Source: JADJOY01 sp046331705 [NCBI: bacterium] (GTDB lineage: Bacteria; JADJOY01). Taken from it: 64,000 nt of DNA. Each line of letters begins with the position of its first letter. Position 1 is the first letter of the stretch. The stretch spans positions 62,001-126,000 of the forward strand of contig JAXLQJ010000001.1 in the NCBI GenBank assembly GCA_046331705.1. Reading direction: 5' to 3'. Shown here one piece after another: positions 44,701 to 51,577 of the stretch. The position numbers were made by a program, and so were the translations under genes. Below the pieces are notes generated by a model. It searched no databases. It worked only from the letters and a program-made list of their open reading frames with translations, and had not been told where the DNA came from.

Positions 44701-45646
44701 GCCGCCCGATCGCATCCGCCGGAGAATCGAGCTGCCAGAGTCGCGCGAAGGCCGGGTTCACGTACTGAACTCGGCCCGCGAGGTCGGAGATGCAAAACGC
44801 GTTGAGCGAGGAATCGAGCGCGTAACGCAGGATCGCCAGCTCGTCGTTGGCGCGGGAGAGCTCGTCGGTGCGCTTGGCGACGCGCGCCTCCAGGCCGCCG
44901 AGAACCTCGCGCAGCTCCCGCGCTTGCTCGTGCGTACGCGCCACGACGTCGCGCATCTCGCGGCCCACCAGCCAGCCGAGCGACAACGCGCCGACCAGCG
45001 CGCCCATCGCGCGCACCAGCTCGACAGCGATCGCGGCCACGCCGAACCATCCGTCCGTCGACTCGAGCGCAGGGCGTATCCCTGACGAGAGCTCGACCCC
45101 CAGGCCGTTGACGAGACCGAAGCTCACGAACGAGACCGCCAGCGCGCGCGCCACCCACCGTTCCCGGCGCGTGGTCGCCACTCGCCTGGCGCGTGCCAGC
45201 ACCACCAACCCCGCGACGAGCGCGCTGGGAGAGGCGATCAACCAGCTCGCCCAGGTCGCCGTGGGCGCGGCGACACGCGCCGATCGCGCGAGGATCCACC
45301 ACACGACTCCGAGCAACGGGAGGTAGAGCCAGGGGCCCGTCAGCGGCCGCCACGGCGCCACGACCTCGCGCGCGCGATCGGCGGCGATCCGGCGCGCGTA
45401 CTCGAAGAGCGGCAACGACGTCAGCGCTTCCACCATCCCCCACGCGGTCGAGAAGTGGCCGCGACTGCCGGTCCACACGCTGAGCAGAGCGACAGCGCAC
45501 TGCGACAGGCCGAACACCCCCAGCCAGCCGAGGTGACGCGCGGGGGGCCGGGCGCGCGCGCCGGAGGGCAGCAGCAACGCGACGACTCCGAGGACGGCGA
45601 AGCTCACCGCCGCGAACGCGTCGATCACGACGAAGCGCGGGCTCAT
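41768..45646 (-). CDS. Multi-PAS membrane sensor kinase (HisKA_2 type)
   Basis: The 1292-residue protein has an N-terminal membrane region of seven or eight helices (about residues 7-260), a coiled stretch (EVLGGLEARVAKRTDELSR), then a series of PAS domains at about 290-400, 410-530, 540-655, 810-930 and 940-1060 (repeated elements such as YVNPAFARLW, HVNPAFERLTGYRLDEV and DSNRAYREMLGYTAGEL). A GAF-like domain lies between PAS3 and PAS4. It ends with a HisKA_2 box LREIHHRVKNNLQII (His1098) and an HWE/HATPase domain (CELLTNVFKYAFPRG, VADDGVGLP). The many PAS modules indicate integration of several small-molecule or redox signals. It has no DNA-binding output of its own, and the receiver-kinase directly downstream is the likely target. 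Confidence 0.9.
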   Translation of the reverse strand: MSPRFVVIDAFAAVSFAVLGVVALLLPSGARARPPARHLGWLGVFGLSQCAVALLSVWTGSRGHFSTAWGMVEALTSLPLFEYARRIAADRAREVVAPWRPLTGPWLYLPLLGVVWWILARSARVAAPTATWASWLIASPSALVAGLVVLARARRVATTRRERWVARALAVSFVSFGLVNGLGVELSSGIRPALESTDGWFGVAAIAVELVRAMGALVGALSLGWLVGREMRDVVARTHEQARELREVLGGLEARVAKRTDELSRANDELAILRYALDSSLNAFCISDLAGRVQYVNPAFARLWQLDSPADAIGRHAADFAASREQGDQVLAAIASTGGFDAEVDVRGVRGRRFPARVSGFLVRAPSGTPIAIMGALLDVSEVRETAAALEREREFARRLLGVAPALVVVLTNDGLVEHVNPAFERLTGYRLDEVRGKEWLTFLPERDRGRIRELFRRAISGIPTRGNVNAIVTRAGEERQIEWHDEALKDADGGFVSLVAVGVDVTERLAAEQRLRATESRNQQVLDSLFGYLGVFELDGTCIYANRAPLELAGLQLADVMGKRLWETYWFGHDAHVGTRVRAEMEKAARGEAVRFEATAQVRDGALVMVDFTFGPVRDERGEIAYVAGFGVDVTERVQASAALHEAVRRNQALLSMSRRLEQARGYSDVVPAIEEALALELGYSRTWLVVKRDGEDRVLWIDPARRIDGESSCAPREIDLGGDAGSELRGLLACTEISVSRVPPIVFQAPDGAPHDPDGGPWVCVPVSLASRRLGIIGLRTSDGQRLLEPTTARREYLAAVAAHVAATLDRIASAEAHSRAERAALEHESRYRRLHDSMMDAFVATDMRGVIVDSNRAYREMLGYTAGELARLTYVDLTPAEWHGFERSIVEDQVVPIGHSDVYEKEYRRKDGTVFPIELRTFLLRDADGVPSGMWAIVRDITARKRAQEELRRSEMRLRLAQKMARMGSWELDIARGELWWSDETYRLFGLDRREFTASYEAFLARVHPDDRERVDDAYRDSLATRSPYLITHRLLLPDGRLRIVDEHCETEYSSDGTALRSRGTVQEVSDRVAMEELLRRSVREKEILLREIHHRVKNNLQIISSVLHFQAKKVHDPRDLAVLNEGRDRLRSMILVHQQLYRADDLSRLDFADYARSLVHELLTSHAAAQRGIEVRVMLEPLRLSIDQALPCGMVICELLTNVFKYAFPRGRGGLAEVRVRRVDDSIQITVADDGVGLPADFEATSAGSFGWQLVRGLARQVNGTISIAREVGTAVTFTSPIAPGAQP

Positions 45647-45964
45647 CTCGCTTGCCCGTCGGCAGGGTCCGCGGCGGAACGGCGGCACGCGACGTACGCA
45701 GGCGCGATGGGGCCGGATCGAGAGCGCAGGACTCCCGGATCGATACGACCCGGTGGGCTGCGGCGGGGCAGGCCTCGCCGGCACCACGGGAGCTCGGACA
45801 CGTGCATGAGCGATGAAACCGTAGCAAGTCCGGTACCCACGCGGTGATCGCCGTGCGCGCCTGGGGAAGGGCGGCGGCCGAGCACATCCCGTGGCGAGCC
45901 ACGGGTAGGCCCCGCCACGGCGAGAGCGGGGCGACTCCGACGCTGCGCGAGTCCGAGCGCGCGG
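45647..45964. other. Intergenic region between the cbb3 operon end and the multi-PAS kinase
   Basis: About 318 bp with no gene. A 7-bp hairpin CCCGTGG-CGAG-CCACGGG at 45888-45905, about 60 bp after the SafE-like gene, could be a weak terminator of the oxidase operon. The right part probably holds the kinase promoter. Confidence 0.4.
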
Positions 45965-46675
45965 TCAGCTCGGGACGGACATCACGGCGCGGCCTTCGTG
46001 GCAGGGCGCCGCCGGATCTCCGGAGACCAAGGCGGGGATGGGGCGCGCGACCAGCGCGAGGGCCCCCATCATGAGCACGATCGCGAGCGCCCGCGACCAC
46101 GAGCGTCGGTCCACGCTCGCGAGCCGTCGCGTGACCCACGCTGCACCGACGAGCGCGACGCCGCTCACGGCGGCGAACGCGATCATCGTCGCGAAGCCGT
46201 CGAGCGCCGTGCCGGTGGCTGCCGCGAGGCCCACCGCCGCAGCCAGCGCGCCACACGGCAAGAGCGCTGTCGTGGCGCCGAAGAGCGCGGGCTCGCTCGG
46301 CATGCGCGCCACCGCGCGCTCGAAGAGCGAGGGCGCGTCGCCGCCGCTGAGCGCGACACCGGACGACTTGGGCGCGCCGCCGCGCTGCCAGGCGCGTATC
46401 GCCGCCACCGCGAGCGCCGCGGCCAGCGACCACGAGATCAACGCCGCGCCCCAGCGCCCGGCGATCAACGTCGCTGCCGCGCCCCCCAGGGCGCCAGCGG
46501 CGATGCCGAGAGCGCCGTATCCCACGAAGCGGCCGAGCTGATAACGCCACGGCGCCGTCGGGCCCGCGCCGCTGCGCGCGCACGCGAAGCCGGCGAGCGG
46601 CCCGCACATCGCTCCGCAATGCGGGATGCTCGCGAGCCCCGCCGCCGCGCCTGCGAGCAAGGCCTCGCCGATCAA
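45965..46675 (-). CDS. TauE/SafE-DsbD_2-like membrane protein of the cbb3 assembly cluster
   Basis: The 236-residue protein has six or seven membrane helices and begins MIGEALLAGAAAGLASIPHCGAMCGPLAGF, the Cys-containing pattern of the SafE/DsbD_2 group commonly encoded after ccoG in cbb3 operons. It may take part in metal or thiol handling during oxidase assembly. Its start overlaps the ccoG stop as ATGA, so it is translationally coupled. It ends the operon. Exact function in this organism is inferred from context. Confidence 0.82.
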   Translation of the reverse strand: MIGEALLAGAAAGLASIPHCGAMCGPLAGFACARSGAGPTAPWRYQLGRFVGYGALGIAAGALGGAAATLIAGRWGAALISWSLAAALAVAAIRAWQRGGAPKSSGVALSGGDAPSLFERAVARMPSEPALFGATTALLPCGALAAAVGLAAATGTALDGFATMIAFAAVSGVALVGAAWVTRRLASVDRRSWSRALAIVLMMGALALVARPIPALVSGDPAAPCHEGRAVMSVPS

Positions 46676-48114
46676 TGCCCGCCCTCCGCGCGCGACTCGT
46701 GCTCGTCATGCTCGCCGCCGTCGTCGTGGTGTTTCCGCTGCGGCGCGAGGAAGGGGGCTTCGAGCTCGCGGGGAGTCTCGGCGCCCACCAGCTCGGCACG
46801 GAGCTTCACGTGCGCCCCGTCGGGCAACTCGTCGAGCGAGGCCGTCACGATGACGGGCACGGTCGCGCTCGCGAGCGAAGCCAGCTCGATGCTCGGGATC
46901 GGCAGGATGTAGTCCAACCGATCACTGGCTTCGGCCACGATCCGCAAGGTGGCGAGCTGCGGCGACTTGTTGACCAGATGGATGTTGAACGTGTTCCGCA
47001 CCGTGCCGCCGTCGACGACGAACGGGGGCCCCTGGGCGCGCAGCAGATTCGCCTCGAAGGCGGTGCGGCGGGCGAACGAGGTGGTGGCGACGATCAATCC
47101 CACCAGCCCGAGCACTCCGTAGAGGGCGAGCCGCGGGCGCCAGAAACGGCGCCGCTCGCCGTCCAGCCCGGACTGGGAGTCGTAGCGGACCAGGCCGCGG
47201 GGCCGGCCGATCTTGTCCATGATCTCGTCGCACGCGTCGATGCACGCGGCGCAGCCCACGCACTCGAGCTGCAAGCCGTGGCGAATGTCGATCGCCGTCG
47301 GGCACACGACCACGCAGCGCTTGCAGTCGATGCAATCGCCCACGCCCTCGCGGCCGGCCTTGCCGCGCGGCTCGCCCCGCTTGGCGTCGTAGCCGATGAT
47401 GATCGAGTCCTTGTCGGTGAGCACCGATTGCAGGCGTCCGTAAGGGCACACGATCAAGCAGAGCTGCTCGCGAAACCAGGCGAAGTTCAGGTACATCAGG
47501 ACCGAGATGCCGGCCATCCAGCCGAACGCCTCGGGGTGCTCGGTGGGGCTGAGCCGCACCCACCGGAAGAGCTGGTCGAGCGACGTGAAGTAGCTCAGGA
47601 AGATGTGCGCCACGAGCAGCGAGAGTGCCGCGAAGATCGCGTGCTTGAGGCTCTTGCGCCACACCTTGTCGAAGCTCAGCGGCGCGGCGTTGCGGCGAAT
47701 GCGTTGCTCCCGCGGCCCCTCGATCCAGCGCTCGACGCGCCGGAAGAAGCCCTCCAGGAACACGGTCTGCGGGCAGGCGTAGCCGCACCACACCCGCCCC
47801 CACAGCGCCGTCATGGCGATGAGCGCGAAGCCCACGCCGGACACCAGGAAGAACACCAGCCACGCGTCCTGCGCGTTGAAGGTGCCGCCGAAGAGGTAGA
47901 AGCGGCGGTGCTCGATGTCGAGAAAGACCGCCGGGTGGCCGCCGATGGTGATCCACGGCAGCGCGGCGTAGATCGCGATCAGGACGCCGAAGACGACCCA
48001 GCGAATGCGGGTGAAGCGCCCCGTGACGTCCGCCGGATGCACGAACTTCCGGCTGCCGTCCTGTTGCAACGAACCTTGCTTTTCTCCGGGTACCGCCATC
48101 GATGCCGACGCCAT
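46672..48114 (-). CDS. ccoG: Cytochrome c oxidase accessory protein CcoG (polyferredoxin)
   Basis: The 480-residue membrane protein is the CcoG/FixG family: several helices with RVWCGYACPQTVF, two 4Fe-4S motifs CIDCKRCVVVCP and CVGCAACIDAC, and a C-terminal periplasmic IgG-like domain (VNKSPQLATLRIV). It is known to reduce Cu(II) to Cu(I) for insertion into cbb3 oxidase. The His/Asp-rich tail (KHHDDGGEHDEHE) may bind metal. It is separated from ccoP by 141 bp holding three hairpins, and its stop overlaps the next gene's start. Confidence 0.95.
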   Translation of the reverse strand: MASASMAVPGEKQGSLQQDGSRKFVHPADVTGRFTRIRWVVFGVLIAIYAALPWITIGGHPAVFLDIEHRRFYLFGGTFNAQDAWLVFFLVSGVGFALIAMTALWGRVWCGYACPQTVFLEGFFRRVERWIEGPREQRIRRNAAPLSFDKVWRKSLKHAIFAALSLLVAHIFLSYFTSLDQLFRWVRLSPTEHPEAFGWMAGISVLMYLNFAWFREQLCLIVCPYGRLQSVLTDKDSIIIGYDAKRGEPRGKAGREGVGDCIDCKRCVVVCPTAIDIRHGLQLECVGCAACIDACDEIMDKIGRPRGLVRYDSQSGLDGERRRFWRPRLALYGVLGLVGLIVATTSFARRTAFEANLLRAQGPPFVVDGGTVRNTFNIHLVNKSPQLATLRIVAEASDRLDYILPIPSIELASLASATVPVIVTASLDELPDGAHVKLRAELVGAETPRELEAPFLAPQRKHHDDGGEHDEHESRAEGGH

Positions 48115-48152
48115 GACACCACGATCCTTCTCACGGCACGTGCGTGAGTTGC

Positions 48153-48177
48153 GCTCGCCGGCCGGCGGCCGGCGAGC
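48153..48177 (-). terminator. 11-bp hairpin between ccoP and ccoG (one of three)
   Basis: GCTCGCCGGCC pairs perfectly with GGCCGGCGAGC at a three-base loop. Two further hairpins follow at 48186-48206 (GCGCGGGG/CCCCGCGC) and 48221-48234 (GGCCC/GGGCC). The group lies within a multigene operon, so it may lower expression of the downstream ccoG or protect the ccoNOQP message rather than end it. Confidence 0.5.
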
Positions 48178-48255
48178 CGCGTGCGGCGCGGGGACTGGCC
48201 CCGCGCCCGGGAAGACTGGAGGCCCGACGGGGCCCTCGGAACGTCATCGCGAGCC

Positions 48256-48840
48256 TCAGCCACCGGCCTTGGGCTCCGGCGGCCAGGGGTCGCCCTGGGG
48301 CGCCTTGCCGGGGACGTTCGTGTTGCGAAGCGTGAGCACGTACGCCACGACCTTCTGCACGCCCTGCTTGCCGAGCGGTCCTTCCCACGACGGCATGCCC
48401 GCGGTGAGGACGCCCTTGGTCACGGTGTCCAACAGATTCGTGGGCGCGCCGCCGTGGATCCAGAACTTGTCCGTCAGGTTCGGACCGATCTTTCCTTGCC
48501 CCTGCATGTCGTGACACGCGATGCAGAAGGTCATGAACGTGGTCTTGCCGGCAGCCACCGCCGCCGGGTCCTCGGACATCGCGATCAGCATGTCGTCGGT
48601 GACGGCGGGCGCCGCGGCCTCGCTCGCCTGGATCTTCGCGAGATCCTGCTCGAGCTGCGCGCGCGGCGTCGGGGCGACCTCGAACTCGTGGTAGTAGAAC
48701 CAGTAGCCGATGCTGAAGAGCACGGTGGCGAAGAAGATCCCCAGCCACCAGTTCGGCAGCGCGTTGTCGGCTTCCTCGATGCCGTCGTACTCGTGGACGA
48801 TCTCGCCTTGAATGGCGTCCTTGCGTTTCGTGTCAGTCAT
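48256..48840 (-). CDS. ccoP: cbb3 oxidase subunit CcoP, mono-haem form
   Basis: The 194-residue subunit has one N-terminal membrane helix (NWWLGIFFATVLFSIGYWFYY) and a single c-type haem motif FCIACH (Cys106, Cys109, His110) with an axial Met in GMPSW. Standard CcoP is about 300 residues with two haems, so one cytochrome domain is missing here. Its start overlaps the end of the ccoQ-like gene by eight bases. It should receive electrons from soluble cytochrome c and pass them to CcoNO. Confidence 0.93.
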   Translation of the reverse strand: MTDTKRKDAIQGEIVHEYDGIEEADNALPNWWLGIFFATVLFSIGYWFYYHEFEVAPTPRAQLEQDLAKIQASEAAAPAVTDDMLIAMSEDPAAVAAGKTTFMTFCIACHDMQGQGKIGPNLTDKFWIHGGAPTNLLDTVTKGVLTAGMPSWEGPLGKQGVQKVVAYVLTLRNTNVPGKAPQGDPWPPEPKAGG

Positions 48841-49009
48841 CGTCGGCCTCCAGGGGAAGACGGGCCACGACCTCGAGCTCGGCAGGTCGCGTGAAGAGCG
48901 TCCGGATGGTCACCACCGCGAACACCGTCATGAAGATCAAGAGCGCCAGGATCGCGAAGCTCAGGAACGGGCTCTTCGCGAAGTGGTCGCTCGCCAAGAG
49001 GCTCAGCAT
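48833..49009 (-). CDS. ccoQ: CcoQ-like small membrane subunit
   Basis: A 58-codon frame (MLSLLASDHFAKSPF then one membrane helix LSFAILALLIFMTVFAVVTI and an acidic tail LPLEADDD) sits exactly between ccoNO and ccoP. Its ATG overlaps the ccoNO stop (TGATG) and its stop overlaps the ccoP start. Size, helix and position match CcoQ/FixQ, which stabilises the complex. Sequence conservation is low in this family, so the call rests mostly on context. Confidence 0.82.
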   Translation of the reverse strand: MLSLLASDHFAKSPFLSFAILALLIFMTVFAVVTIRTLFTRPAELEVVARLPLEADDD

Positions 49010-51333
49010 CACCCACCTCCCGCCGGCGCCGTGGCGTCGAGCGACGCGGTCTTCGGCGCCTCCGGCACGCGGCCGAGGCGCTGCAGGAACGCGATCAGCG
49101 CCGTCATCTGGCTGTCCGCCGACACGTCCGCTCCGGTCTCACGCTTGAGCCCGGCGGCGATCTTCTCGCCAGCGGCGCGCGCGTTCTCCTCGGCACCCGT
49201 CACGTCACCATCGGTGTACGGCACGCCGAGGGTCTTCATGGCTCGCACCTTGGTGGAGGTCCGGGCGAAGTCCACCTTGCTCGACGCGAGGAACGCGTAC
49301 GGCGGCATGTTGGATCCTGGCGTGATCGCGCGCGGGTCCGTCATGTGCTGGTAGTGCCAAACGTTCGAGCGCATCCCGCCCTCGTGCGCGAGATCCGGAC
49401 CGGTGCGCTTCGAGCCCCACTGGAACGGGTGGTCGAAGATCGAATCGTCGATCGTCGACGCCTTGCCGTAGCGCTGCACCTCCCAGGTGAAGGTACGGAC
49501 CATCTGCGAGTGGCAGACGTAGCAACCTTCCTTGATGTAGACGTCGCGGCCCTCGAGCTCGAGCGGGCTGTAGGGCTTGTTGGCCGAGGTCGCCATGCCG
49601 GCGTGGCTGGTGAGCACCGTCGGCACGATCTCGGCGATGCCGCCCACGATCACCGCCAGCACCACCACCACCGTGAAGGGCAGCGCGCGGCCCTCGAGCA
49701 CGTGATGCCAGCTCGCGGCGCCGCCACCCGTGCGCGCCTGCTTGAAGCCCAGCGCGCCCACCACCGTGAGGCCGAGGGTGACCACGATCACCGCCACGCT
49801 CACCGCGGGCGGCAGGAAGGCGATCGAGCAGGCCAGCACCGTCACGACGACGCTGAGCAGCACCGGCTTGCCGAGGATCACGGCGATCCAGCTCGGCTCG
49901 CCAGCGGGCTTCTCCGCCACCGCAACCTCGACGGTGGTGTCGACCGCCGCGCCGGACTGAGCCGTCTTCCACAGGTTCCACGCGCAGATCACGAAGCCCG
50001 TGAGATAGAGCGCACCACCGACGATGCGGGTGTAGTACATGGGTCGAAGCGCCATGAGCGTCTCGACGAAGCTCGGGTAGGCGAGACCGCCGCCCTCGCC
50101 CTGGGCACGCCACATGAGGCCCTGGGTGATGCCGGAGATCCACATCGACGCCATGTAGAGCAGGATGCCGAACGTCCCGAGGTAGAAGTGCGTGTTGGCC
50201 GCGGACACCGAATAGAGCTTCTTGGTGCCCCACAGACGCGGGGCGAGCCAGTAGAACATTCCCGCCGCCAGGAAGCCGTTCCATCCCAGCGCGCCGGAGT
50301 GCACGTGGCCGATGATCCAGTCGGTGTAGTGGGCGAGACCGTTCACGCTCTTCACGCTCAAGAGCGGTCCCTCGAAGGTCGACATGCCGTAGAACGTGAC
50401 CGAGGCCGCGAAGAACTTGAGCACCGGATCGTTGCGCAGCTTCTCCCAGCCGCCGCGCAGCGTGAGCAGGCCGTTGATCATGCCGCCCCAGCTCGGGGCC
50501 CACAGCATGACGCTGAAGATCATGCCCAGCGTCTGCGCCCAGTCGGGCAACGCCGTGTAGAGCAGATGGTGCGGGCCGGCCCAGATGTAGAGGAAGACCA
50601 GCGACCAGAAGTGGATCACCGACAGTCGGTACGAATACACCGGCCGCTCGGCCGCCTTGGGCACGAAGTAGTACATGATGCCGAGCATCGGGGTGGTGAG
50701 GAAGAACGCCACCGCGTTGTGCCCGTACCACCACTGCACCAGCGCGTCCTGGACGCCGCCCCAGATCGAGTAGCTCTTGAAGGCGCTCACCGGCAGCTCG
50801 AGGCTGTTGGTGATGTGCAGCACCGCGATCGTGATGATGGTCGCGATGTAGAACCACAGCGCGACGTAGAGGTGCTTCTCGTTACGCTTGAACACGGTCC
50901 AGAAGAAGTTGACCGCGAACACCACCCACACGAGCGTGATGGCGAGGTCGATCGGCCACTCGAGCTCGGCGTACTCCTTGCCGGTGGTGATGCCGAGCGG
51001 CAGCGTGAGCGCGGCCGCCACGATGATCGCTTGCCAAGCCCAGAAGTGGATCTTGGAGAGCAGATCGTGTCCCATGCGCGCCTTCAGCAAGCGCTGGGTC
51101 GAGTAGTAGACGCCCGCGAACATCATGTTGCCCACGAACGCGAAGATCACCGCGTTGGTGTGCAAGGGCCGCAACCGCCCGAAGTTGAGGAAAGGTGGGA
51201 TGTCCGCCTGCCAGAACGCGAGCTGGAGCGCGACGATCACGCCCACCAGCATCCCGACGAGGCCCCACCCGACCGAGGCCGTCATGAACCATCGGACGAT
51301 CCTGTCGTCGTAGGTCACTTTGGTGTTCTTCAT
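49009..51333 (-). CDS. ccoNO: Fused cbb3 oxidase catalytic subunit CcoN and mono-haem subunit CcoO
   Basis: The 774-residue protein joins a 12-helix haem-copper oxidase subunit to a cytochrome subunit. CcoN shows LRPLHTNAVIFAFVGN, QWWYGHNAVAFFLTTP (CuB His), SYRLSVIHFWSLVFLYIWAGPHHLLYT and DWIIGHVHSGALGWNGF. After a membrane linker, CcoO has the haem motif CYVCHSQMVR (Cys604, Cys607, His608) and the axial-Met segment PGSNMPPYAFL. The fusion keeps both parts complete. Start at 51333 follows an AGGGGTGG site; the GTG three codons upstream is less likely. It reduces oxygen to water with high affinity while pumping protons. Confidence 0.95.
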   Translation of the reverse strand: MKNTKVTYDDRIVRWFMTASVGWGLVGMLVGVIVALQLAFWQADIPPFLNFGRLRPLHTNAVIFAFVGNMMFAGVYYSTQRLLKARMGHDLLSKIHFWAWQAIIVAAALTLPLGITTGKEYAELEWPIDLAITLVWVVFAVNFFWTVFKRNEKHLYVALWFYIATIITIAVLHITNSLELPVSAFKSYSIWGGVQDALVQWWYGHNAVAFFLTTPMLGIMYYFVPKAAERPVYSYRLSVIHFWSLVFLYIWAGPHHLLYTALPDWAQTLGMIFSVMLWAPSWGGMINGLLTLRGGWEKLRNDPVLKFFAASVTFYGMSTFEGPLLSVKSVNGLAHYTDWIIGHVHSGALGWNGFLAAGMFYWLAPRLWGTKKLYSVSAANTHFYLGTFGILLYMASMWISGITQGLMWRAQGEGGGLAYPSFVETLMALRPMYYTRIVGGALYLTGFVICAWNLWKTAQSGAAVDTTVEVAVAEKPAGEPSWIAVILGKPVLLSVVVTVLACSIAFLPPAVSVAVIVVTLGLTVVGALGFKQARTGGGAASWHHVLEGRALPFTVVVVLAVIVGGIAEIVPTVLTSHAGMATSANKPYSPLELEGRDVYIKEGCYVCHSQMVRTFTWEVQRYGKASTIDDSIFDHPFQWGSKRTGPDLAHEGGMRSNVWHYQHMTDPRAITPGSNMPPYAFLASSKVDFARTSTKVRAMKTLGVPYTDGDVTGAEENARAAGEKIAAGLKRETGADVSADSQMTALIAFLQRLGRVPEAPKTASLDATAPAGGG

Positions 51334-51373
51334 ACGTTCCACCCCTCTCCGGAAGGTGCTTCGTAGATCTGTT

Positions 51374-51577
51374 TCAACTCTTCACCCGAGCGTCCTTCGT
51401 GGTCGTTGCGTTCGGTTCGGTTTCCGGGACCGCCGTGAACTCGTCGTCGTCGAGCGGCAGCAGCGCCAGGCGATCCGCGTGCTCGAGCGTGCGCTCGCGC
51501 ACGGTCCACGCGAAGAACACCACGGCGCCGAGCGCCATCGCCAAGCTCACCGCGATCAGCACGATCAGGACCTCCAC
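51374..51577 (-). CDS. ccoS: cbb3 oxidase maturation protein CcoS
   Basis: The 67-residue product starts at a GTG with GAGGAGC seven bases upstream, overlapping the end of ccoI by 13 bases. It has one membrane helix (LIVLIAVSLAMALGAVVFFAWTV) followed by a short charged tail (RERTLEHADRLALLPLDDDEF), the usual CcoS/FixS layout. CcoS is needed for insertion of redox centres into cbb3 oxidase. It lies 40 bp before the ccoNO start. Confidence 0.88.
   Translation of the reverse strand: MEVLIVLIAVSLAMALGAVVFFAWTVRERTLEHADRLALLPLDDDEFTAVPETEPNATTTKDARVKS

Noticed and set aside
49345-51366. 673-codon plus-strand frame opposite ccoNO
   Set aside because: His/Arg/Glu-rich shadow of a membrane protein gene with all haem-copper motifs intact.
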